From contig CAKROZ010000003.1 of assembly GCA_934373635.1 (NCBI GenBank), positions 1 to 64,000 on the forward strand: DNA of 64,000 nt. Reading direction: 5' to 3'. Made by a program: the position numbers and the translations under genes. Shown piece after piece: positions 16,724-23,373 of the stretch. The notes beneath the pieces are model-generated. The model saw only the letters and a program-made list of their open reading frames with translations. It did not search any database and was not told where the DNA came from. Position 1 is the first letter of the stretch. Each line of letters starts with the position of its first letter. The stretch comes from an uncultured Eubacteriales bacterium. Its GTDB lineage: Bacteria > Bacillota > Clostridia > Oscillospirales > CAG-272.

Positions 16724-18064
16724 ATGTTAGTGCCTATTTTATTCCAGATCCTATTGATATTTCTGAACGCGGTTTTCGCCTGTGCGGAAATTGCGGTTCT
16801 CTCTCTCAGCTCGACGCGGCTCGATAAGCTCGTCGACGAGGGAAACAAAAATGCGAAAAAATTACAAAAGCTGACCAAGGTTCCCGCAAAGTTCTTATCG
16901 ACGATTCAGGTCGCGATCACGCTCGCGGGATTTCTCGGCAGTGCGTTTGCCGCGGATAATTTCGCCGTGCTCATCGTGGATGCCTTCCGCGGGACGGCGT
17001 TCTTCGACGCGGTGGGAGAGAATGTGATCCGCACGGTCTCCGTGGTTCTCATCACGCTTCTTCTCTCGTTTGTCACGTTGGTATTCGGTGAGCTCGTGCC
17101 GAAGCGTGTCGCTATGCGCAAATCCGAAAAGGTAGCGCTCGGGATGGCGGAATTCCTCACGGGGGTATCCGTGATCTTCGCGCCGCTCGTATGGTTACTT
17201 ACAAAAACGACGAACGGTGTGCTGAGACTCCTTCGCATTGACCCCGACGAAAGTGACGAGGAGGTCACGGAGGAAGGCATCCGCATGATGGTAGATGCAG
17301 GCAGTGAGAGCGGTGCCATTGAAGAAGACGAAAAAGAGCTGATTCAGAACGTGTTCGATTTCAACGACATTACGGCGGGCGAGATCGCCACGCACAGAAC
17401 GCAGATGGTCGTTCTGTGGGAGGAAGACGAGGTTGATGTGTGGAATCACACCATTGTCGAAAGCGAACATACGTACTATCCCGTCTGTGGCGAGACAATC
17501 GACGACATTCTCGGAATTCTCAATTCGAAGGTTTATTTCCGCCTTGCCGACAAATCCAAGGAATCGGTGAAGGCAAACGCGATCTTCCCCGCCTACTTTG
17601 TCCCCGACAGCATGGCGGCGGACGATTTGCTCCGCGCGATGAAGCAAAAAAGCGAGCGCGCGGCAATCGTGGTCGACGAGTTCGGCGGGACGCACGGACT
17701 TGTCACGGTCAACGACCTCGTTGAGCGGATCGTCGGCGAGCTTGGCAGTGACGAAAGCATCGACGAGATCGCCGAAGTGGAGGAAAACACCTATCGGATT
17801 CTCGGCTCGACCGATCTTGCAAAGCTCGAAGAGCTGACGGGTCTCGAATTCGATTCCGACGCGACGACGGTCGGTGGTTGGGTCACCGAGCAGTTCGGAG
17901 ATCTGCCGAACCCCGGCGATTCCTTTGAATATGAAAATCTTACGGTTACCCTGAGCGCGGCAGACGAACGGCGTGTGCACGAGGTCATCGTCAAGATTGA
18001 TCCGAAAAAATCAGAAGAAGAGGAATATGCGGAAGCGACAAAGGAAGAAGAGGTTGAGAAATAA
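16724..18064 (+). CDS. Hemolysin family / CNNM-CorC-type transporter with CBS domains
   Basis: A 446-residue membrane protein. The DUF21/CNNM transmembrane domain covers residues 1 to about 190 (AEIAVLSLSSTRLDKL, FGELVPKR). Then an acidic linker leads to a CBS pair (FDFNDITAGEIATHRT to AAIVVDEFGGTHGLVT). The C-terminal CorC_HlyC domain ends in a highly acidic tail (KKSEEEEYAEATKEEEVEK). The family is linked to magnesium or cobalt efflux; its haemolysin name is historical. GGAGG lies 12 nt before ATG 16724. It is preceded by a long leader, so expression may be controlled at RNA level. Confidence 0.93.
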   Translation: MLVPILFQILLIFLNAVFACAEIAVLSLSSTRLDKLVDEGNKNAKKLQKLTKVPAKFLSTIQVAITLAGFLGSAFAADNFAVLIVDAFRGTAFFDAVGENVIRTVSVVLITLLLSFVTLVFGELVPKRVAMRKSEKVALGMAEFLTGVSVIFAPLVWLLTKTTNGVLRLLRIDPDESDEEVTEEGIRMMVDAGSESGAIEEDEKELIQNVFDFNDITAGEIATHRTQMVVLWEEDEVDVWNHTIVESEHTYYPVCGETIDDILGILNSKVYFRLADKSKESVKANAIFPAYFVPDSMAADDLLRAMKQKSERAAIVVDEFGGTHGLVTVNDLVERIVGELGSDESIDEIAEVEENTYRILGSTDLAKLEELTGLEFDSDATTVGGWVTEQFGDLPNPGDSFEYENLTVTLSAADERRVHEVIVKIDPKKSEEEEYAEATKEEEVEK

Positions 18065-18221
18065 TTCCGCCCCCGCTTCGCTTTTCATTCTCTGAAATTA
18101 TCTCTTTGTTTTGTCGCATTTTCTTGACAAATTTCCTAGGAGTCCACTTGGCACGATTTTTTACAAGCAAACGATACTGAAAGCACCCAGCATTTTGCGT
18201 CAATTCTGTTAAAACTTTCGT

Positions 18222-18266
18222 GAATTTTCAAAGCAAATTCCGCCATGGAGTTTGCTTTGAAAATTC
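18222..18266. repeat. Palindromic repeat element A
   Basis: A perfect 16-bp inverted repeat GAATTTTCAAAGCAAA / TTTGCTTTGAAAATTC with a 13-nt loop. Its centre is related to the element at 25479-25529, which lies next to an IS30 relic. A non-autonomous MITE-like element is likely. Confidence 0.75.
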
Positions 18267-18305
18267 GCAAAGCTTTTTGTTTTCGATTTATTTTGCAAAA
18301 ATCTC

Positions 18306-18334
18306 TTGACAAAAGCAGAATAATCATGTATAAT
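18306..18334 (+). promoter_or_regulatory. Promoter of tRNA-Trp
   Basis: TTGACA (18306-18311), 17-nt spacer, TATAAT (18329-18334), 13 nt before the tRNA: a consensus stable-RNA promoter. Confidence 0.93.
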
Positions 18335-18347
18335 GATATGCGTCCAC

Positions 18348-18423
18348 AGGGGTATAGCTCAGTTGGTAGAGTACTGGTCTCCAAAACCATGGGTCGTGGG
18401 TTCGAGTCCTTCTGCCCCTGCCA
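18348..18423 (+). tRNA. tRNA-Trp (anticodon CCA)
   Basis: A 76-nt gene. Acceptor AGGGGTA/TGCCCCT, D-arm GCTCAGTTGGTAGAGT, anticodon loop CTCCAAA, T-loop TTCGAGT, encoded CCA at 18421-18423. The outermost anticodon-stem pair (C-T) does not match and the T stem has one mismatch. Both are slightly weak for a tRNA, but the overall fold and the promoter support a working gene. Confidence 0.93.
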
Positions 18424-18455
18424 AAAACTCTCGCGCGTCAGTGCGGGAGTTTTAC
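18424..18455 (+). terminator. Terminator after tRNA-Trp
   Basis: AAAACTCTCGC / GCGGGAGTTTT (18424-18453), with wobble, followed by T-rich sequence. Confidence 0.7.
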
Positions 18456-18643
18456 TTTTTCGCTCTTCCTCTCTTCGCCTTTCACTTTTTCGGGAGTTTT
18501 TGGAGAAGCACGGACTCGAACGCATTTTTCCATTCAGAAAAATACGGGTTCTCCGACGGCTCGGAAATATAGTCAAAACGCGCGCTCATTCTTCGCTTCG
18601 TTTTTCCTTATTTCCTTCGGGCGTTTCGCCTCGCTTACCTCCC

Positions 18644-18655
18644 GCCCCTGCCAAA
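18644..18655. repeat. 12-bp direct repeat of the tRNA-Trp 3' end
   Basis: GCCCCTGCCAAA is identical to 18414-18425 at the end of tRNA-Trp, 230 bp away. It could be a relic att site, but the repeat is short. Confidence 0.4.
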
Positions 18656-18658
18656 TGT

Positions 18659-18697
18659 AGTGGTCTATAAGTCTTTTCTTATAGACCACTGTTTTTG
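18659..18697 (+). terminator. Terminator-like hairpin
   Basis: AGTGGTCTATAAG / CTTATAGACCACT (18659-18690) followed by GTTTTTGT. No gene lies directly upstream except the tRNA-Trp unit. Confidence 0.65.
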
Positions 18698-18844
18698 TAT
18701 TTTCGCCCTTCTAATTTTTGAAAATTAGCAAAGGCACTTATAGACTGCTGTTTAAAAATAAGAAATCCAAAAATTCTTATCTGCCGACACACTCTCAAAA
18801 ATCACCCAAAAACGAAATTTTGTTGTACGCATATTTGCATGAAT

Positions 18845-18939
18845 ATTTTACCAGTTATATTCCACCGTTAGAATGGTAAAATAGAAACAGAGTCCGGAGA
18901 AAGCGAGTCCTGCAAAGCGATTCCTTTCTTTGCAGGCTC
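18845..18939 (+). promoter_or_regulatory. Dyad and leader hairpin upstream of the spore protein gene
   Basis: A perfect 9-bp inverted repeat ATTTTACCA / TGGTAAAAT (18845-18882) is followed by a hairpin CCTGCAAAG / CTTTGCAGG (18909-18936). A TGAATA at 18840-18845 resembles a forespore sigma-G -35 box, but I cannot find a convincing -10, so the promoter call stays open. Confidence 0.45.
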
Positions 18940-18980
18940 AATCAATATAGATCTAAAAAATTAAACAGGAGATTCTATCC

Positions 18981-19181
18981 ATGTCTAAGAACAAGGTTAA
19001 TGTTCCCGAAGCAAAGGCTGCTCTTGAAAGATTCAAGATGGAAGCTGCAAACGAAGTCGGCGTAAACCTCAAGCAGGGCTACAACGGTGATATCACCGCT
19101 CGTCAGGCCGGCAGCGTCGGTGGTCAGATGGTTAAGAAGATGATCGAGTCCTACGAGAATTCGATCAAAACCAACGGCTAA
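18981..19181 (+). CDS. Small acid-soluble spore protein, alpha/beta type
   Basis: A 66-residue DNA-coating protein of dormant spores. The N-terminal part has FKMEAANEVGVNL, containing the region cut by the germination protease GPR. The C-terminal family signature is GDITARQAGSVGGQMVKKMIE. The GPR site here reads M-E-A-A-N-E. Spacing from AGGAG to ATG 18981 is normal. Its presence shows that the organism makes endospores. Expression is expected in the forespore. Confidence 0.97.
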   Translation: MSKNKVNVPEAKAALERFKMEAANEVGVNLKQGYNGDITARQAGSVGGQMVKKMIESYENSIKTNG

Positions 19182-19280
19182 TTTTCCGCTGAAGAGTTTT
19201 GTTTTCATTCCCTCCTTTTTTGTGACATTCGTAAACGTGTACTGCTAACTTTATCCGCCTGCTGTGCCCGCGGTTAAAGG

Positions 19281-19318
19281 ACCGCGGCGCCCCGAGTTTT
19301 CGGAGCGCCGCGGTTTTC
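19281..19318 (+). terminator. Terminator after the spore protein gene
   Basis: CCGCGGCGC-C-CCGA / TCGG-A-GCGCCGCGG with a GTTT loop, then TTTTCTTA. It also ends the convergent DUF92 gene. Confidence 0.85.
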
Positions 19319-20764
19319 TTATTTCAAAAAGAGGAAGTAGGCGCCGACGGAAAGAAGCACCGTGAAGAGAGAGGAAAACAGGTTGACGAGGTCGTTATCG
19401 AGGAACGGAAGCCCCGAGACACGTTCGGTCTTCATTCCGTGGCACTCGGTCTTCTCCGTCAAGCGACGGCAGACAACGCAACGGTACTTCACCTGAAAAA
19501 GCGAGCCGAGGAAGCTGTCGAACACGGAGCCGAGGAAGGCAACGCCGCCCGCGATCAACGCGCTAAGCGGTGACACGACGCCGAACAGGCAGGTGAAAAA
19601 AGAGAGTGCAAACGCGCAAAGAAGCGCCGTGCCCGTTCCGAGCCATGACATCCCGCCGCTCATCCCCCGCTCTCCCCGACGGAATCGGAAGAGGTCAAAC
19701 GTAGCGGGAGACAATACGCCGATGGCGGATGCCGCGGTATCGGCGAGCGCCTCCGCCATGCCCGCAACGAACGGCAAAAGAAACATCGGCTTCCATGTCG
19801 CGAAATAGAAGACCGCGGACGCCACAGGCAATACCGCGTTGGCAAGAACCTGATACGCATCCCGCCGCGTTCCCTTCGCCTCTCTCGCGGCAAGGAATTT
19901 TGCTTTTTTCTCCTTCTTCACGCCATCCGCTAAAAGGGCGACGACAAAGAAAAACAAGAGGGTCAAAAAGCCGAAATTGCCGAGGGCGACGGAAACCGCC
20001 GCATCGAGAAGCAAAGCCGACGCGACGCCGCCGGGGGTAAGCGCTTTCCACCGCAGAACGATGAGAATGACAAAGGGTGTCGCGAGGATCGGAACGAGAT
20101 AATTCCCTGCCTCGGGCACTTTCAGAAAGAAGAAGGAAAGCGCCGCGGCGGCAAAGGTAACGGTGATATTATCGAATCCGTGCGAAGTCAGAAGCTCGGC
20201 TCCCGTCGCGAAAGCACCGATGGCGAGCGCATGAAGGATACCGAGCGGCGCTCCGTAGCTCAGGAACAGGAGAAAAGAGGTCAGCGTCGTGACGGCAAAG
20301 CAGGTCAGTGAGCCGAACAGCGTCTTTTCTCCGAAGAGCTTCGGATTCTTTTTCCGAAACGCCTGTCCGACCGTCCCCGCGAGTCCGTCGCCGAAGGAGG
20401 TCGCAAACACACCGACGCCGAAGGACAGTGCCAGATCGGGTACAAAATAAGTAACGAGAGCAAGCACCGACATCGCGACGGCATAATACACGGTGCCGAG
20501 CGCGTTTTCTCCGTCGGATGCCATCATCGGCAAAAGCCGCTTGATGTAAACGAGAAGCAGAAGCAAAAAGAACAGAACGCACACCGCAAAGAAATGTAAG
20601 CTCGTCCCCATGAAGTGATACAAGATCACCCATTCGAACGCCACGAAAATGTGGATGAATTTTCTCGTATATACCTTCGGTACCCCGAAGCGATAGAGCA
20701 ATGCCGAGGCACCGACGACCAGCGCTACATAAAGAATCGAAAATAAATAACCTAAGCCTATCAT
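19319..20764 (-). CDS. Fusion of a phytol/dolichol kinase-like domain and a DUF92 (VTE6-like) domain
   Basis: A 481-residue polytopic membrane protein. Residues 1 to about 210 match CTP-dependent isoprenoid alcohol kinases of the phytol kinase/SEC59 type (YTRKFIHIFVAF, SFGVGVFATSFGDGLAGTVG, GEKTLFGSL). Residues about 240-480 match DUF92/VTE6 (ALTPGGVASALLLDAAVSVA, PFVAGMAEALADTAASAIG, FLDNDLVNLFSS). In plants VTE5 and VTE6 phosphorylate phytol in two steps to the diphosphate. One chain with both suggests two-step salvage of an isoprenoid alcohol such as farnesol or geranylgeraniol; that is inference. GGGAGG precedes ATG 20764. Confidence 0.82.
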   Translation of the reverse strand: MIGLGYLFSILYVALVVGASALLYRFGVPKVYTRKFIHIFVAFEWVILYHFMGTSLHFFAVCVLFFLLLLLVYIKRLLPMMASDGENALGTVYYAVAMSVLALVTYFVPDLALSFGVGVFATSFGDGLAGTVGQAFRKKNPKLFGEKTLFGSLTCFAVTTLTSFLLFLSYGAPLGILHALAIGAFATGAELLTSHGFDNITVTFAAAALSFFFLKVPEAGNYLVPILATPFVILIVLRWKALTPGGVASALLLDAAVSVALGNFGFLTLLFFFVVALLADGVKKEKKAKFLAAREAKGTRRDAYQVLANAVLPVASAVFYFATWKPMFLLPFVAGMAEALADTAASAIGVLSPATFDLFRFRRGERGMSGGMSWLGTGTALLCAFALSFFTCLFGVVSPLSALIAGGVAFLGSVFDSFLGSLFQVKYRCVVCRRLTEKTECHGMKTERVSGLPFLDNDLVNLFSSLFTVLLSVGAYFLFLK

Positions 20765-20822
20765 AACCCTCCCGTTCCGCTGCCTTGGCGGCATCAAACG
20801 ATATTCATTCTTTTACCGAAAA

Positions 20823-20860
20823 CGCCGCCCGACAGCGGGTATATCGGCTGTCGGGCGGCG
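20823..20860 (-). terminator. Terminator-like hairpin after the SH3-like gene
   Basis: A perfect 14-bp stem CGCCGCCCGACAGC / GCTGTCGGGCGGCG. The following T tract on the minus strand is short (TTTT). Confidence 0.7.
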
Positions 20861-20866
20861 CAAAAA

Positions 20867-21205
20867 TCAAATTTCCTCCGCCTCGGTCCCGCGCGAGTCG
20901 TCCTCTTTCGTTTCCTGCGGGATCTCTTTTCCCGGAATGACGATACCACGCGTCATGGCGCGCTCGTTCTCTCTGTGCTTTTCCTCGATCAATTGCTTTT
21001 TCGAGGCGTGAAGCGCGTCGAGGTCGGCGCGTATCTCCTCACTCACCGTACCGTCGGAAAGTGTAAGGAAGCGTTCGAACACGTCGGGATAGACGAATAC
21101 TTTTTCTCCCCCGCCGAATTTCACCGTAAAATATTTTCCGTTTTGAGACGTGACAACACCTTCGCCGAAGACCTTGTGCTTCACCTTTGTCTGTTCAAGA
21201 AGCAT
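20867..21205 (-). CDS. Small SH3-like domain protein with charged C-terminus
   Basis: A protein of 112 residues from the chosen start. Residues about 6-50 (TKVKHKVFGEGVV ... YFTVKFGGGEKVFVYPDVF) look like the small beta-barrel found in Firmicutes proteins and helicase tails that bind nucleic acid or act as adaptors. The rest is a charged helical stretch (LDALHASKKQLIEEKHREN) and an acidic end. Function is unknown. The start is uncertain: ATG 21205 has only a weak ACGG upstream; an upstream frame (21195-21392) overlaps it by 11 nt and may be coupled to it. Confidence 0.7.
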   Translation of the reverse strand: MLLEQTKVKHKVFGEGVVTSQNGKYFTVKFGGGEKVFVYPDVFERFLTLSDGTVSEEIRADLDALHASKKQLIEEKHRENERAMTRGIVIPGKEIPQETKEDDSRGTEAEEI

Positions 21206-21392
21206 TTTGTTTACCGTTTTCAAGCACCCGTGACTGCGCCGTTTGGCATACATCCCGGGCGATTCCCTTTCTTTCTGAGTTTGAAATGAGGCAAGCCGAA
21301 GCTCCGTCGGTCGCAGAGATCCGCGACGGGACGGAGGCGTGTAGTTCTTCGATGTCTTTTGCCGAAAGCACGTGCACGGTCATTTCGCGCAC
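21195..21392 (-). CDS. Hypothetical small protein upstream of the SH3-like gene
   Basis: A 65-codon frame (MREMTVHVLSAKDIEELHAS at the N-terminus) starting from GTG 21392, with GGGAG close upstream and a TATAAT box (about 21420 on the minus strand) in front. It overlaps the next start by 11 nt. I do not recognise it. Weak support; it could be just leader sequence. Confidence 0.35.
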   Translation of the reverse strand: MREMTVHVLSAKDIEELHASVPSRISATDGASACLISNSERKGIARDVCQTAQSRVLENGKQNAS

Positions 21393-21634
21393 TCGACTCC
21401 CATGCGAAAAGCGAGAGCAATTATAGCAGATAATTATTGCTAAAGTATGAATATGGGGAAGATTTTCTGAATATTTTTTCTTTTTCCGAAAATCCCCGTC
21501 ATTTTACACGGAAAATGCAGAAAAAAGTATGCATTGCTACAAATCGTTTTGCCTCATAGTATCTCAAGTTTATGCAAACATATACAAAATGTTGTCTTGA
21601 CTTTCCGCCTTTTGGACTTCTCGGAAAAACGGAA
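21393..21634. other. Intergenic region
   Basis: It contains the likely -10 of the SH3-like unit (TATAAT on the minus strand near 21420) and a weak TTTTCCG/CGGAAAA dyad. No gene seen. Confidence 0.6.
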
Positions 21635-21679
21635 AACCCGCACCCCCGAGGTGCGGTCGGCGCCTCGGGGGTGCGGGTT
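21635..21679 (-). terminator. Terminator after gpmI
   Basis: A perfect 17-bp GC-rich stem AACCCGCACCCCCGAGG / CCTCGGGGGTGCGGGTT, followed on the minus strand by TTCCGTTTTTCC. Confidence 0.9.
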
Positions 21680-21691
21680 CGGAATACACGA

Positions 21692-23344
21692 TCATTTCAG
21701 ACGGATCATCGACTCGTTCCACATCTCGGGAGCATCGTATCCGAGAAGGTTCACCGTCGTGGCGGCGACGTTGGAAAGTCCGAAGGAACCGTCCGCCTTC
21801 ACCTCATAGTGATCGCGGTAGAAGTTATCATAGATGATGAAGGGCACGGGATTGAGCGTGTGGCTCGTCTTCGCCTTCAGGCTACCGTCCTTATTGTGCT
21901 TCGGCTCGCCTGTCTTCTTATCCATCTCGTACATTTCATCGGCATTGCCGTGATCCGCCGTGATGAACGCAACGCCGTGCAAGCGATCTACTACCTTCAG
22001 AAGACGTGCGATCTGAAGATCGAGTGCCTCCATCGAGCACTCCGTCGCAAGGAAAGAGCCGGTGTGTCCCACCATGTCACCATTCGGAAAATTGACGCGC
22101 AGATAGCGATATTTGCCGGATTCGAGACATTCGATCAGCTTATCGGTGATCTCGGCGCATTTCATCCACGGACGCTGTTCGAACGGAACCACATCGGAGG
22201 GAACCTCAATATAAGTTTCAAGCTCCTCGGAGAATTTTCCGGAGCGGTTTCCGTTCCAGAAATAGGTGACGTGCCCGAATTTCTGCGTCTCGGAAATGGC
22301 GAGCTCGGGAACGCCCGCACCGACAAGATATTCACTCATCGTATTGGTGATCTCGGGCGGATTGACGAGATAACGGCTCGGGATGTGAAGGTCGCCGTCA
22401 TATTCGAGCATACCCGCATAAACCACCTTCGGCACGCGGTGACGATCAAACTTATCGAAGTCCGCACCGCCCTCGAATGCCTTGGAGATCTCGATCGCAC
22501 GGTCGCCGCGGAAATTGTAGAAGATCACGCTGTCGCCGTCCTCGATCGTACCGACGGGCTTCCCGTCCTTCGCGATAACAAAGGGAGGAAGATCCTGGTC
22601 GATCACGCCGAGCTCCTTACGATAAGCGGTGATCGCCTCTTCCGCCGAGGCAAACTGTCTGCCCTCACCGAGGACGTGGGTCTGCCAGCCGAGGTCGACC
22701 ATATGCCAGTTCGCCTCGTAGCGGTCCATCGTGATCTGCATTCTGCCGCCACCCGATGCGATGGCAATATCGATACCCTGCGCTCTGAGCGCCGCGAGAT
22801 ATTCTTCGAACGGAAGAACGTAGTCGAGAGCGCTCGTCTCACCGACGTCGCGCCCGTCGAGCAGAATGTGAACGCGAATGCGCTTCACGCCGTCCTTCTT
22901 CGCGCCCTCAATCATCGCTTTCAGATGGTCAATGTGCGAATGTACGTTACCGTCCGAGAACAATCCGAGAAAATGGAGGGTAGAATCGTTTGTCTTCACA
23001 TTCTCTACAAGGGCGTGCCATGTGTCGGAGGTAAAGATCTTCCCGCTCGTGATTGATTGCGAAACGAGCTTCGCTCCCTGCGCAAAGATCTGACCCGAGC
23101 CGAGCGCGTTGTGTCCGACCTCGGAGTTGCCCATGTCGTCGTCGGTGGGAAGTCCGACGGCGGTTCCGTGTGCCTTGATCTTCAATGTGGGATAGGTCGC
23201 CATCAAGCGATCGAGCGTCGGCGTATCCGCCGCCGCAACCGCGTTCGCCGCATTCGCGGGTGCAAGTCCCACGCCGTCCATCACGATGGTGAGCAGCGGA
23301 CCCTCGATGCCGGCAAAATGTGCATTCTTTTTAAGTTCTGCCAT
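21692..23344 (-). CDS. gpmI: 2,3-bisphosphoglycerate-independent phosphoglycerate mutase
   Basis: A cytosolic glycolytic enzyme of 550 residues that interconverts 3- and 2-phosphoglycerate using two metal ions. The metal/phosphatase site is visible: IVMDGVGLAP at the N-terminus, the phosphoserine Ser in DMGNSEVGHNALGSG, substrate residues in SDGNVHSH and LDGRDV, and the metal ligands in FPNGDMVGHTG and TADHGNADEM. The enzyme is manganese-dependent in spore formers, where its pH sensitivity helps spores to store 3-phosphoglycerate. It follows the gyrB-like gene by 29 nt and is probably transcribed with it. Confidence 0.97.
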   Translation of the reverse strand: MAELKKNAHFAGIEGPLLTIVMDGVGLAPANAANAVAAADTPTLDRLMATYPTLKIKAHGTAVGLPTDDDMGNSEVGHNALGSGQIFAQGAKLVSQSITSGKIFTSDTWHALVENVKTNDSTLHFLGLFSDGNVHSHIDHLKAMIEGAKKDGVKRIRVHILLDGRDVGETSALDYVLPFEEYLAALRAQGIDIAIASGGGRMQITMDRYEANWHMVDLGWQTHVLGEGRQFASAEEAITAYRKELGVIDQDLPPFVIAKDGKPVGTIEDGDSVIFYNFRGDRAIEISKAFEGGADFDKFDRHRVPKVVYAGMLEYDGDLHIPSRYLVNPPEITNTMSEYLVGAGVPELAISETQKFGHVTYFWNGNRSGKFSEELETYIEVPSDVVPFEQRPWMKCAEITDKLIECLESGKYRYLRVNFPNGDMVGHTGSFLATECSMEALDLQIARLLKVVDRLHGVAFITADHGNADEMYEMDKKTGEPKHNKDGSLKAKTSHTLNPVPFIIYDNFYRDHYEVKADGSFGLSNVAATTVNLLGYDAPEMWNESMIRLK

Positions 23345-23373
23345 GATTTATAATCCCCTTTTCTTATTATTCT

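Larger units (their letters stand above)
18456..18840. other. Gene-free stretch with several hairpins
   Basis: I see no protein gene. It holds a tRNA-like stem structure on the minus strand (18502-18554). It also has a second copy of the tRNA-Trp 3' end GCCCCTGCCAAA (18644-18655), a 13-bp terminator-like hairpin (18659-18697), and the palindrome CTAATTTTTGAAAATTAG (18712-18729). Confidence 0.7.

Noticed and set aside
18136..18576. Minus-strand frame over tRNA-Trp with GQKDSNPRPMVLETSTLPTE
   Set aside because: That peptide is the familiar false translation of the tRNA antisense strand.
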